This document shows positions 15,580 through 24,549 of a stretch of 64,000 nucleotides of DNA, piece after piece. Source of the DNA: a virus. The notes under the pieces are model-generated. The model saw only the letters and a list, made by a program, of their open reading frames with translations. It was not told the DNA's origin and ran no database searches. The DNA is taken from positions 1-64,000 of the IMG/VR virus record IMGVR_UViG_3300042988_000067. One strand, given 5' to 3'. Position 1 is the stretch's first letter. Each line of letters opens with the position of its first letter. The translations under genes were made by a program, and so were the position numbers.

Positions 15580-16953
15580 CTAAAACAATAGTTGCGCTGC
15601 TGCTTCGATTAGCCACTCCTCTTCAGCCGCGTCATCTGCGGCCTGACGGAGAGCGTCCAACACCTTACCCTCTGCCCACATGTCTACAGGCGCATTTTGC
15701 ACCTGATACATGAAGTTTTGAACGGTAAGCTCTACATTTACGCGACGGACAGGCTCAGCAGAAGGCTCAGGAGGCTGGTTTTTCGGCTGTTTGGCGCGTT
15801 TTTCCGGCTTGCCGATGGCTTCTATCACGTATGAGCCGTCGTCCTGCTCTACGAGCCTCTCTGCGACCCGTTTTACCGCAGTTTCAAGCGTTTTTGCTGG
15901 CTTGGCGTCGCCTTCCACCATGCCATTCAGCTCGGCAGTGATCTGGGCGAGCAGGAGACGGTTGACGCCGGACTTGCCGACACCGGTTCCGATGGCATTT
16001 ACGCTGCCAACCATACCATTACCGCCGACACCAGTGATATTTGCGGTCGCATTCGCGGATCCGCCGGTAGCGATGACATCACCTGCCAGACCGGTGCCGC
16101 TTACGCCAGTGAGTGAGACGTTTCCGGTTCCGGATGTCGTGACATTCCCGACTTGACCAACGCCGGAGACCCCAGAGAGCGCCGTTGTAACTGTAACGTT
16201 AGGCGATACAGCACCAACCAGACCGACGCCAGACACCCCGGAGACGGTAACGTTGCCGATACCGGACGCGGTGACCGTGCCCACTTGGCCGACACCAGCC
16301 ACGCCAGTGACGCCGATGGTGGCATTTCCGCTGCCGGTACCGCTCGCCGTTACCGTGCCCGTCAGACCAGTGCCTGAGACACCGGACAGAGTTACGTTGC
16401 CTGTTCCGGTTTCAGTAGTATCACCAACTTGGCCGGTACCGGAGACACCAGTTACGTTTACTGTTGCGTTACCAGATGCTGTTGCCGTGACTGCGCCGAC
16501 TTGACCGACGCCGCTGACGCCAGTAATCGTGACGTTGCCCGTACCTGTTTCTGTAGTCGCACCAACCTGACCTACACCAGAAACGCCGGAAATGGTAACG
16601 TTGCCGGTACCGGTTTCAGCAGTGGATCCGACCTGACCGACACCAGAAACGCCAGTGATTGTGACGTTACCTGTACCTGTCTCGGCTGTTGTCCCAACTT
16701 GGCCAACGCCAGCAACGCCCGTGATATTCACGTTGGCATTGACTACGGAGCTTCCGGATGCGGTTACCGTTCCGGCGGAACCTACACCGGAGACTCCAGT
16801 AATGGTTGCGTTGCCCGTTCCGGTATTGGTTGTCGTGCCTACCTGACCAACGCCAGAGACGCCAGTTAGATTGACGGTGGCATTACCCCCGCCGCCCGTT
16901 GCGGGTAGCGTACTTAGCGGCTGCTCTGATAGTGCCCCGAAACCAAGATTCAC
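15580..16953 (-). CDS. Repeat-rich structural protein (GVSGVGQVG repeats)
   Basis: A 457-aa protein starting at GTG (GGAG upstream; GTGA overlap with the previous stop). Residues about 20-320 consist of roughly fifteen imperfect 17-25-residue repeats of the form NVTITGVSGVGQVG plus a Thr/Ala/Gly linker, predicted as a beta-helix or stacked turns. The C-terminal 130 residues are charged and helical (LLLAQITAELNGM, NVELTVQNFMYQVQNAP). Probably a fibre-like or head-protruding element; the DNA repeats make the copy number prone to change. Confidence 0.6.
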   Translation of the reverse strand: MNLGFGALSEQPLSTLPATGGGGNATVNLTGVSGVGQVGTTTNTGTGNATITGVSGVGSAGTVTASGSSVVNANVNITGVAGVGQVGTTAETGTGNVTITGVSGVGQVGSTAETGTGNVTISGVSGVGQVGATTETGTGNVTITGVSGVGQVGAVTATASGNATVNVTGVSGTGQVGDTTETGTGNVTLSGVSGTGLTGTVTASGTGSGNATIGVTGVAGVGQVGTVTASGIGNVTVSGVSGVGLVGAVSPNVTVTTALSGVSGVGQVGNVTTSGTGNVSLTGVSGTGLAGDVIATGGSANATANITGVGGNGMVGSVNAIGTGVGKSGVNRLLLAQITAELNGMVEGDAKPAKTLETAVKRVAERLVEQDDGSYVIEAIGKPEKRAKQPKNQPPEPSAEPVRRVNVELTVQNFMYQVQNAPVDMWAEGKVLDALRQAADDAAEEEWLIEAAAQLLF

Positions 16954-17168
16954 TTACGATACTCCGGTGGTAACTGTTGCCGCTCTATCTCGCTGCGGTA
17001 GGACTCCATGCAATGATACGGGTCCATGAAGATGAAGTTTATCACCTTGCAGAACTTGTTGCTCTTGCGCCAGCAATAGGCGGATAGCGTCTCGTCAGCC
17101 CAACCCGACCCGAACAGCACATTAAAGCACTGATCTACCGATATCCAGAACTGTTTAATCCGCCACAT
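16950..17168 (-). CDS. Conserved small phage protein (MWRIKQFW)
   Basis: A 72-aa protein. The ATG at 17168 is chosen because the family-like sequence starts MWRIKQFWIS; an in-frame GTG four codons earlier is possible. It contains GSGWADETLSAYCWRKS and MDPYHCMESYRSEIERQQLPPEYR, a Trp/Cys/His-rich pattern widespread in phages beside tail genes but of unknown function. Overlaps both neighbours. Confidence 0.65.
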   Translation of the reverse strand: MWRIKQFWISVDQCFNVLFGSGWADETLSAYCWRKSNKFCKVINFIFMDPYHCMESYRSEIERQQLPPEYRK

Positions 17169-17571
17169 CTGGGTAGCCACCGCGCCAGTCGTATGCCTTC
17201 ACTTCTTCAATGTCGGTCAGCAACTTGATTGCGTCATTGTGCCGACCATTGGTGCCAGAGATCACCGCCTCCAACCCCGCGAGTGCCTGCGCCTTGCTGA
17301 TGATCTTTGTCACCAGATCGGCGGTTGTGATGCCACGCGCCTGCGCCTCAATGTCTAGCATGGGGGTCGGGCTGATGCCGTGCCCTTGCGCCTCTGCCAG
17401 TTTCAATGACCATGATGCCGCTTCGTATGGTGATGCCGGAGCGAGGAAGGTTGACCGGACATAGGCCGCATAGGCGTCAGACTGTCGGGTCGCAAAAGTG
17501 AGCGCCTCTTCAAGGGTGCCGAATTCAATCTCGCCACCGTTAAACGCGCCTTCATTGTTTGCTATTAGCAT
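17155..17571 (-). CDS. DUF4376-like fibre-assembly protein
   Basis: A 138-aa mainly helical protein. The C-terminal part has SWSLKLAEAQG, MLDIEAQARGITTADLVTKIISKAQAL and LEAVISGTNGR, resembling the C-terminal domain of proteins encoded with tail fibres. It follows the three polyglycine genes and may be their chaperone or cap. Confidence 0.6.
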   Translation of the reverse strand: MLIANNEGAFNGGEIEFGTLEEALTFATRQSDAYAAYVRSTFLAPASPYEAASWSLKLAEAQGHGISPTPMLDIEAQARGITTADLVTKIISKAQALAGLEAVISGTNGRHNDAIKLLTDIEEVKAYDWRGGYPDVAD

Positions 17572-17574
17572 TTG

Positions 17575-18423
17575 TCACCTCAAGAAAATGAGCACCACAT
17601 AACCGTCACCGCCTCTACCACCCAGACCACCAGCGGTTGTCCCAGACCCACCGCCCCCACCACCTGCTCCTCTGCCACCAGCGCCACCGTTGAACCCCGC
17701 ACCAGCAGCATTTCCGCCACCACCAGCACCTGTTGCCCCGTAGATGAAAGGCACCATCATGGTGTGCCCACTACCGCCTGCCGCCCCAGCCCCTCCAAGC
17801 GCCAACGGAACGCCAAATTTTGTTTGCCCGTCAGCGCCAGCAGTCGTTCCGTTGTTCGCACCCCCGGCACCACCACCCATACCGGAACCGTTTAAGTTGG
17901 TGGAAGTACCCTTCACACCAGTAGTCGAGCAGGTTCCGCCCGCACTCCCTGCGTACCCAGAAACCGCATCGCAGAGCATGGAGTAAAGATTGCCGGGGCC
18001 ACCTGTTGCGCCACCGCTGCCCGCTGTTGAGGTTGCCGTACCACCTGCGCCGCCAGCCCCGCCGCCTACTGGCACAACGATTGCCGTGTCGCCTAGTTTT
18101 GTCTGTGCGTAAACATAAGAGTTACCGCCAGCAGCCCCGCTGGCACCACCTAGACCCACACCAACACGCAAAGAGGCCGATCCCTGCATTTGCAGCGGGC
18201 CGAGCATTAGCATGGCAAACCCAATTGCCCCGCCGCCACCTCCTGCGCCGCCCGATCTGGCCGCAGCATTAAACGTCCCAGCGCCACCTCCACCCCCAGC
18301 CGCCAAACAATGGCACCAGACTGCTGACGCCCAGTACGGAATATCAACGTGGAAAACTCCGGGGGTATGGAACTCCATAACCCTTGTCCCTGCCCTGTTC
18401 GCCAGATGGTTAATGTCGTACAT
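17575..18423 (-). CDS. Polyglycine-rich adhesin-like virion protein 3
   Basis: A 282-aa protein. About 45 N-terminal residues (FHTPGVFHVDIPYWASAVW) are followed by more than 200 residues that are about half Gly, with GGGGGAG blocks alternating with hydrophobic turns, and a short VVLIFLR end. The layout suggests packed polyglycine-II helices as in the S16 gp38 fibre-tip adhesin. Same N-terminal pattern as the two upstream paralogues. Confidence 0.7.
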   Translation of the reverse strand: MYDINHLANRAGTRVMEFHTPGVFHVDIPYWASAVWCHCLAAGGGGGAGTFNAAARSGGAGGGGGAIGFAMLMLGPLQMQGSASLRVGVGLGGASGAAGGNSYVYAQTKLGDTAIVVPVGGGAGGAGGTATSTAGSGGATGGPGNLYSMLCDAVSGYAGSAGGTCSTTGVKGTSTNLNGSGMGGGAGGANNGTTAGADGQTKFGVPLALGGAGAAGGSGHTMMVPFIYGATGAGGGGNAAGAGFNGGAGGRGAGGGGGGSGTTAGGLGGRGGDGYVVLIFLR

Positions 18424-18424
18424 A

Positions 18425-19315
18425 TCAGCCTCTTATGAACGTGAGCAAGACGTAGCCATCGCCACCTCTCCCGCCGTTTCCGCCAGTAACCCCACCAGCA
18501 CCGCCGCCGCCGCCTCCAGAACCCCAGACGCCATCACCACCCTTGCCTCCGGTAGTTGCCCCGCCCCCACCGCCAGCGCCACCTGCGGGAAGTGTCAGGG
18601 GGTAGTCGAGCATCATCGGGGTATCGCCATTGCCGCCGCCCGCTGCACCACCAAAGGCCACACCATGAGCGGCGATTGCGTTCAACGTTGAGTTTCCGCC
18701 TGCGAATCCAGTTGTCCCGTTCCAGCCTCCACCAGACGCACCGCCTGATCCGGTTGTTGCCGTGCCTGCCGCGCCGTTTGTACTACCCGCACCAGCACCG
18801 CCGTTACCGCCGTTTGAGTGGCCCCATTGCATAGACGTACCTGACTGCGATCCACCGTTGGCCGTTGCCGCATTACCCGCGAGGACGCCCGCCGCTCCTA
18901 CGACACCAAGGCCGCCGGAACATAGAAAGCTACTGTGTAATCCGTTTCGCGCCCAGTTTGTTATTCCGCTTGTCGTGCCCTGCGTTGCTGCCGCGCTTGG
19001 TGCGCCTGCCGCGCCGACCCCTCCAGTTCCTCCACGGCCCACAAAGATACCAAGCTGTCGCGTCTGAAGGAACCCGACCTGCGTATAACCGAACAGTCGC
19101 CCGCCTGCGCCCCCTCCGCCACCGCCGGAGCAAGATGTCGCCGCGCCGTAGCCAGCCCCACCACCTGATCCGCCAGAACGTAAGGCGTAGATAATGAACT
19201 TTGCCCAGTCTGGAATTTGGATTACCAAAGGATAGGTTGTCAGCGTGGGCGTTGCGAACAGAAATGTCGTCCGATCCGCCTGCTTGATGATGTGATCTGC
19301 TTGCTGGTTAATCAT
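18425..19315 (-). CDS. Polyglycine-rich adhesin-like virion protein 2
   Basis: A 296-aa paralogue. The N-terminus has LVIQIPDWAKFIIYAL, then a Gly-rich body (about residues 62-285) with GGGG(A/S)GG blocks, and the C-terminus DGYVLLTFIRG. Overlaps the start of the preceding gene by 4 nt. Surface-exposed loops between Gly runs would be the variable part if it is an adhesin. Confidence 0.7.
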   Translation of the reverse strand: MINQQADHIIKQADRTTFLFATPTLTTYPLVIQIPDWAKFIIYALRSGGSGGGAGYGAATSCSGGGGGGAGGRLFGYTQVGFLQTRQLGIFVGRGGTGGVGAAGAPSAAATQGTTSGITNWARNGLHSSFLCSGGLGVVGAAGVLAGNAATANGGSQSGTSMQWGHSNGGNGGAGAGSTNGAAGTATTGSGGASGGGWNGTTGFAGGNSTLNAIAAHGVAFGGAAGGGNGDTPMMLDYPLTLPAGGAGGGGGATTGGKGGDGVWGSGGGGGGAGGVTGGNGGRGGDGYVLLTFIRG

Positions 19316-20172
19316 ATGAAGTTCAGGAAAACCGCCCCAGCACCGCCCGCACCACCTACATTACTGGTTGACCCTGTCAGGCCAGCGCCAGCGCCACCTC
19401 CGCCACTCCCCATAGAACCATTACCGCCAGCGCCGGGGGTTGTAGAGGCACTTGAACCTCCACCGCTGCCTCCTATGGAAAACGGAAAGGGCGCAAACGT
19501 GGAAGTACCGATCTTGCCTGAAGTATTTGCGGCAACACCTGAACTGGTCGGTATTAGCCATGAATGGCCGCTAGTTACGTTGCCACCGATAGAGGTTGCA
19601 TTAGCCGCAGTCAAACCGCCTCCACCAGACCCGCCTCCCCCTCTAACAGTGGCACCAGCGTTAGACCCAGCAGCGCCTGTTGCACTTGCACCCGCGCCTG
19701 CTCCGCCTGCACCTGTTGTGATGGCCCACACGGTTGGCGCGGGGACTTTACCCGCAGCGGCTGCCACCCCAGCAGCACCAGCAGTTGTCCCAGAACCTAG
19801 ACCGCCGCCTCCGGGTGCGACGCCCATGTCGATGCCGTTATAGAGTATTGATGTCGTCCCACCTGCGGTTGCTGCTGGAGTTCCACCTGCTCCACCACCT
19901 GTCCCACCTGCACCTATCTGACAGGTGATAATCCCGCCGTTGAAACACGGGAACATGATCTGATTGACACCAGAACCACCGCCGCCTGCGCCCCCTGTAC
20001 GAATAGCACCTGCCGCGCCGTTGTTACCGCCTGCACCCCCGCCCCCACCAGAATAGACAAGCGCGAAGCACATCACCGCCCACGGAGGAACCTCTACGTT
20101 GAATGAGCCTTGGGTTGTGAACTGGTAGTTTTGATTACCGTTCCAGTCCTGCAAGTGTAACATATCAAACAC
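19312..20172 (-). CDS. Polyglycine-rich adhesin-like virion protein 1
   Basis: A 286-aa paralogue. The N-terminus has FNVEVPPWAVMCFALVYSGGGGGAGG, the body is about half Gly (residues 43-275), and the C-terminus is GAVFLNFI. The conserved N-terminal strand-turn (P-x-WA) in all three copies suggests a shared mounting domain. First of the trio, separated from the upstream gene by one base. Confidence 0.7.
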   Translation of the reverse strand: MFDMLHLQDWNGNQNYQFTTQGSFNVEVPPWAVMCFALVYSGGGGGAGGNNGAAGAIRTGGAGGGGSGVNQIMFPCFNGGIITCQIGAGGTGGGAGGTPAATAGGTTSILYNGIDMGVAPGGGGLGSGTTAGAAGVAAAAGKVPAPTVWAITTGAGGAGAGASATGAAGSNAGATVRGGGGSGGGGLTAANATSIGGNVTSGHSWLIPTSSGVAANTSGKIGTSTFAPFPFSIGGSGGGSSASTTPGAGGNGSMGSGGGGAGAGLTGSTSNVGGAGGAGAVFLNFI

Positions 20173-20173
20173 A

Positions 20174-20587
20174 TTAGTACTTTCCGCCGACTGCCGTGGC
20201 CTGCCATGTGGCTGTGGTATTTGCAGACACGACTGCGTTGATCCTATAACCGGCTGGTAGCGCCATGTTCAGCGGCACAATGACTTCAGGGTTGGCCGCG
20301 TTGGTTGCAATAGTCACAGCAGCAAGCGTTGCTTCAGCGATCAGGCTGTTGTTTGCTGCGGTAGTGTTCGTGCTGCCGTTGTTGAGAAACAGGCGGACAG
20401 ACGAAACTGCCGTGGTACCCATAGGCTTCAGCTTGACGTAGCTGACATACCCGCCATTGGTAGCATCTGCGGTGAACACGGTGGAAACAGTGCCCGTGCC
20501 GTCATAGACGTTGTTGGCTGTTGCGCTCAATGTGATCCACTGAATGTCCGCAATGCGCGAGTAAATCGGATCGGTATTTGCTGCCAT
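20174..20587 (-). CDS. Small beta-rich virion protein
   Basis: A 137-aa protein (IQWITLSATANNVYDGTGTVSTVFTADATNGGYVSYV..., VIVPLNMALPAGYRINAVVS) with the strand pattern of jelly-roll decoration or fibre-head domains. Located between neck-like genes and the polyglycine trio. No specific assignment. Confidence 0.6.
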   Translation of the reverse strand: MAANTDPIYSRIADIQWITLSATANNVYDGTGTVSTVFTADATNGGYVSYVKLKPMGTTAVSSVRLFLNNGSTNTTAANNSLIAEATLAAVTIATNAANPEVIVPLNMALPAGYRINAVVSANTTATWQATAVGGKY

Positions 20588-20597
20588 TTGATTCTCC

Positions 20598-20999
20598 TTA
20601 CGGCATTACGTTGCCGAGTGATAGCTGAACTGCCTGCCCCTTCGTCCACATCTCTTCCATGCGCTCTGCTGGGATCGTACAGAAGACGGTGAAACTTGTT
20701 GCCCCAGAGAATGCCTCTCCGGTACCCAGCCCGCTGCTGCTGTCATAAAACACTTCGCGCACAAGGTTGGTGGAACTGGTCAGGTAACCCTTGCCAACCT
20801 CCCACTTGTCGTTGTCACTGGTGATGCAGTAGTAGATCGGGGCAGCAGCCTGATACGTTGCACCAGTTGCAAACCGCGATGAGAACGTGAGAAACCCACC
20901 CGTTGCAGCACCAGAGAGCGTGGCCGTAGCGGTCCCCGCCGTGCTACCCGTAATGGTAGAGGCGGTTTCCTTGATACGGTCATACATCCGACTTGGCAT
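20598..20999 (-). CDS. Phage structural protein (DRIKETASTITGS type)
   Basis: A 133-aa protein starting at the ATG that overlaps the previous stop (TAATG). It has YDRIKETASTITGS, GFLTFSSRF, YYCITSDNDKWEVGKGYL and SFTVFCTIPAERM. This beta-rich family recurs in phage tail-fibre and head regions. It probably forms part of a fibre-head or neck complex. Confidence 0.65.
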   Translation of the reverse strand: MPSRMYDRIKETASTITGSTAGTATATLSGAATGGFLTFSSRFATGATYQAAAPIYYCITSDNDKWEVGKGYLTSSTNLVREVFYDSSSGLGTGEAFSGATSFTVFCTIPAERMEEMWTKGQAVQLSLGNVMP

Positions 21000-21475
21000 T
21001 AGGTGATCCGCAGGACAGCAGTTGCAGCAGCGGCTGCGGGCAGAGTCACGGTGAACGTGCCAGCGGTCGATGAAACGGTGGTTCCAAAGTCGTACAGGCC
21101 ACAAGCAGGCTTGCCAGCGTCGGTGTCGTTGTAGATGATGGCGCCGACAGCGCTGATGGTGGAGGTGGTCCAGTTCGGGTCCGTGGTCCAGTCAATCCAT
21201 GCGGCATTATTGGACGCGGTGGTATCGGTACTGGTAGCGTAACCTGTCATGGTGAAACCACCAGAGGTGTAGCCGGTACCAGATGCCTCATCCGTGCCGA
21301 GATTGGTGGTCGATGGTGCGCCAGTGCCGGGGGTGCCGACGCCAACGAACGTCTTGTCGTAGGTGCCAGCGTGGGCAACCTTGACCAAAGCCATCTTGTA
21401 GGTGTCGCCAGCGGCATGCTCACCACGCAGGTACGCGAGTTTGGCAGCAGCAGGCATAACAGTAGTGAGTGCCAT
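20999..21475 (-). CDS. Phage structural protein (GYTSGGFT type)
   Basis: A 158-aa protein. It has DTYKMALVKVAHAGTYD, EASGTGYTSGGFTMTG and AIIYNDTDAGKPACGLYDFG, a recognised all-beta pattern in phage head or tail surface proteins. Coupled to the next gene by TAATG. Exact location in the virion unknown. Confidence 0.65.
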   Translation of the reverse strand: MALTTVMPAAAKLAYLRGEHAAGDTYKMALVKVAHAGTYDKTFVGVGTPGTGAPSTTNLGTDEASGTGYTSGGFTMTGYATSTDTTASNNAAWIDWTTDPNWTTSTISAVGAIIYNDTDAGKPACGLYDFGTTVSSTAGTFTVTLPAAAAATAVLRIT

Positions 21476-21486
21476 TTACTTCTCCT

Positions 21487-21681
21487 TTAAACTTCGGCTA
21501 CGCCTTCCATGGCTACGCCAGTCAACATACGAACGTGGGAGCTTTGCTTAACCACTTCCCCGTCCAACAAATACTTTTCGACGAACAGGATACGCTCGTC
21601 ATTGATGTCCCACTCCACCACCTGCACCACACTCCGTAGCGGAATGTTTCCCTTGCTGGTGGCTATTAACGGTTCGTCCAT
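21487..21681 (-). CDS. Small protein downstream of portal
   Basis: A 64-aa protein (MDEPLIATSKGNIPL..., WDINDERILFVEKYLLDGEVVKQS) with a compact beta-meander pattern. It follows the portal gene by two bases. Frequently a gene of this size lies here in podoviruses; role unknown. Confidence 0.6.
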   Translation of the reverse strand: MDEPLIATSKGNIPLRSVVQVVEWDINDERILFVEKYLLDGEVVKQSSHVRMLTGVAMEGVAEV

Positions 21682-21683
21682 TC

Positions 21684-24494
21684 TTACTCCTGTCTCATAG
21701 ATAACGCACGACCTCTAGCGTCGCGCTCTACGACGATGTTCTTGGGCTTGGACAGCTGCTCAAGGATTGCCATCATCAACTGCTTCGTACCCTCGCCCTC
21801 ACTGGCCTGCTCTGAAGCCTCGTGCTGGCGGAGATCCGCAAGGTGCTGCATGATCTGTGCCTGACCCTCGATCAGCGCCTCAATGCGCTGGTCAACCTCT
21901 GGCTCCTCTACCTCCGGAACCTCAACCGCCTGTTGCTGGGCTGACAGGAGCTGCGACTGGAGGAACTCGATCTTCTGCTGCTCCAACTGCGCGCGCTCAA
22001 GCGCGATCTCGTTCATCATGCGCTCACGCTCAAGATCCAGCTTCTGCTGATCGGTCGCGGCCTTGTGCAGCATCTCGGTGGCCTTGACCTTGAATTCCTC
22101 GGCCTTGGCGGTCAGCTCATCAATGTGCTTCTGCGCTGAAGCCTGCTGGTTCTGAAGCTCGGTCTGCACCTTGGCGTCCTGTGCCTCTTTCTTGAGCTGC
22201 AACTCGCCCTGATCGCGGGTAGTCTGGCGCTGGATCTCGGCCATGCCGATCTCTTTCTGTACCTGAACGGCAGGATCCATGGGAGGCTGCGGTGCATTCT
22301 GGGCAAGCATCTGCTGTGCCTGAGCGAGCATCTGCATGATCGGCTGGAATAGCTGCTGGGATCCGGCGGCCACCTTGGCTGACACGGCGGCCAGTAGCGC
22401 GTCCATGTCCTTCACGTCCAGATGGTCCGGACCCATCGGGATTGCGCTGTTGGCGACCTCGTTGCAAGACTGAGCGTACAGGAAAGCGATGTGGCTGTTC
22501 AGGTGATCCAGAATCGTCGGGATGGTCTTCTGTGCGGCCAACGGGTTGGCGCCAAAGTTCGGGTCGGTGATGAACCGCAGGTGCGACTCGATGTGACTGA
22601 AGTGGTCCTGCTCTGGGAACACCACGATCTTGTTGCCCAGCATGGCGGTCACGTTCTCAGCGATGGCGTTCATCTCGGTCGGCTTGTGCACGGCTGGCAG
22701 GATGTCGTCAACGTCGGAGACCTTCATCAGCTCCAGCGCGCGACGGTGGATCTCCTGCATGTTGTACTGGACCCCATGCTGCATGCCCTGATCGGCCAAC
22801 TGAATGACGGCCTGAACCTGCGCGTACCGCTGGGACTCAGAGAAGATGTTGGGGTCAGAGACGGGGATGATGTCCGTGGACTCTTCAAAGTCCGCGCGGT
22901 ACACGATCTCCTCGCCAAGCGCCTCGATGACCACCTCCTCGTCCAGCAGCTCGTGATCGATACGGCAGATCACCTCCAGCAGCTTGGCCATGGAGTTGTG
23001 CAGGCGCGAGTGGATCGCTGCGTAGTTGTACGAACCCTGCTCGATCAGCGCCAGAGCGGTACCGACCGGCATGTTGTTGCCGGCGTCAGCGATACGCTCC
23101 TCAGCCGTGGCGACCACACCCTTCGCGGCATTGGTCAGCCAGTCCAGAAGCTGGAACAGCACCTGACTCGGCGCATTGAACGGCATCGGCATGATCAGCT
23201 GGCGGATGTCAGTGACACCGGGGGCCGCGTCGATCTCTTGGATCTGGGTGATGTCCACCTGCTGGGTCTGGCCAGACAGGCGCGCGCCCTTCAGCTTCAG
23301 GGCGGTCGGGGCATTGTTGACGTGCGCGGAATCAAGTAGCGCACGCAGTGCCCCAGTCAAGGCCGCAGCCAAGCCACCGATCAGATGCGGTAACCCGATG
23401 GCCAGTGCGCCGCGCCACGGGATGAACTTGAACTCGATGACCCAGTCCAGCTTCTGCTGGCTCTCGTCGTCCTCGTCCCAGTTGCGGTAGATGGCGAGCA
23501 CGGTTGAGAGTGACTCATCGACACAGATAACGTAAGGCGCCAGCCTGCCCTTGGTGAGCGGGTCGAAGTCCAGCTCGGCGTAGCAGGTGATCTCGTATAC
23601 CGTGCGCAGGCCATCCTCGTTGTAGCTGGTCGGATCCTTGCCCTCGATCTTGTTGGTGGCCTTCTGTGACTTTGTCTCGTCAATCTCTTCAGGCGTGATG
23701 ATCGAGACGTCGCGGTAGTAGCCTGACTCGACGCGCTTGTTGAACGTCTGCTCTGTCAGCTCCTGAATGTGCGTGGTGCGCTGCGCTGTATAGAAGTTGG
23801 AGGCCGAGAACGGCACCAGCATCTTGTCCACCGGAATGAACTCAAACTCTGGGCGCTGCTGACTTTCGTTGGGGATGACCTTGATGTACTGCGAACCGCC
23901 TAGCGGGAGCTGAGAGAGCATCTGCTCCATCTCAGTAAAGAACTCTGGGCACTGCTTGGTGAGCTGCCAGTTCAGGAAGTTGCGCTTCCGCGTGGCCTTC
24001 TGGAGCTTCTTGCCGTTCGACTTGCCGAGGATCTGTGTCCTTACCGGACCATTAGGCGGACAAAGCTCCTTGATGGCTCTCGCCGCGAAATCAACGCAGC
24101 CTTCCGCAAGTACTGGGTGTACCACCTTGGATGCGCCACTGAAACCGGCGCCACCGGGGGCATCGTTGCCGAGTCCGGTCCGCTTGATGCCTTCTTCGTA
24201 CTGTTCGTCACGCTTCTTTCGGGCTTCTTTGTCCCGCTCGATGTATTCTAGGTAGTCTGTTGCGATGGTGCCTAGCTGCGAGTCACGCAGCTTCTCGGCC
24301 AGATTCTCACCGAAGGATGATTCCTCTTCCTCGATCTCAGGGTCAACGATGGTGACCGAGCCGTCCTCGTTCTCGATCAGGTTGGACTCGCCCTCCTCCT
24401 CCCAGTCGTCATCTTCAAGCGTCTCAAGCGTCTCATCGACGACGGGCGGGATGAAGCGGTTGTAGTCCTGCTCTATCGGAAACTGTTCGGCCAT
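21684..24494 (-). CDS. Portal protein, large P22-type
   Basis: A 936-aa protein. A very acidic N-terminus (about 15-55) precedes the conserved core (VVHPVLAEGCVDFAARAIKELCPPNGPVR, NFLNWQLTKQCPEFFTEMEQML, PLGGSQYIKV). Residues about 720-860 form a Gln-rich coiled coil that may extend the portal barrel into the head, and the end IVVERDARGRALSM is a common closing motif. Forms the dodecameric DNA gate at one vertex and docks the terminase encoded just upstream. Confidence 0.85.
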   Translation of the reverse strand: MAEQFPIEQDYNRFIPPVVDETLETLEDDDWEEEGESNLIENEDGSVTIVDPEIEEEESSFGENLAEKLRDSQLGTIATDYLEYIERDKEARKKRDEQYEEGIKRTGLGNDAPGGAGFSGASKVVHPVLAEGCVDFAARAIKELCPPNGPVRTQILGKSNGKKLQKATRKRNFLNWQLTKQCPEFFTEMEQMLSQLPLGGSQYIKVIPNESQQRPEFEFIPVDKMLVPFSASNFYTAQRTTHIQELTEQTFNKRVESGYYRDVSIITPEEIDETKSQKATNKIEGKDPTSYNEDGLRTVYEITCYAELDFDPLTKGRLAPYVICVDESLSTVLAIYRNWDEDDESQQKLDWVIEFKFIPWRGALAIGLPHLIGGLAAALTGALRALLDSAHVNNAPTALKLKGARLSGQTQQVDITQIQEIDAAPGVTDIRQLIMPMPFNAPSQVLFQLLDWLTNAAKGVVATAEERIADAGNNMPVGTALALIEQGSYNYAAIHSRLHNSMAKLLEVICRIDHELLDEEVVIEALGEEIVYRADFEESTDIIPVSDPNIFSESQRYAQVQAVIQLADQGMQHGVQYNMQEIHRRALELMKVSDVDDILPAVHKPTEMNAIAENVTAMLGNKIVVFPEQDHFSHIESHLRFITDPNFGANPLAAQKTIPTILDHLNSHIAFLYAQSCNEVANSAIPMGPDHLDVKDMDALLAAVSAKVAAGSQQLFQPIMQMLAQAQQMLAQNAPQPPMDPAVQVQKEIGMAEIQRQTTRDQGELQLKKEAQDAKVQTELQNQQASAQKHIDELTAKAEEFKVKATEMLHKAATDQQKLDLERERMMNEIALERAQLEQQKIEFLQSQLLSAQQQAVEVPEVEEPEVDQRIEALIEGQAQIMQHLADLRQHEASEQASEGEGTKQLMMAILEQLSKPKNIVVERDARGRALSMRQE

Positions 24495-24549
24495 AGAAGA
24501 CTTCCTTCACGTATCGCCTAATTATGAGGCATGCAATGATAAAGCGCAA

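Noticed and set aside
15580-16953. Repeats resembling a CRISPR array
   Set aside because: The repeats are imperfect, in frame, and encode repeated GVSGVGQVG; spacers are not unique and no cas genes are present.
17575-20172. Pro/Ala-rich plus-strand frames opposite the polyglycine genes
   Set aside because: GGN codons read as NCC on the other strand (Pro/Ala/Thr), which is expected from Gly-rich genes.
22422-23339. Plus-strand frame of about 300 codons inside the portal gene
   Set aside because: Repetitive Val/Asp/Leu composition mirrors the portal coding strand; the portal has strong motifs.
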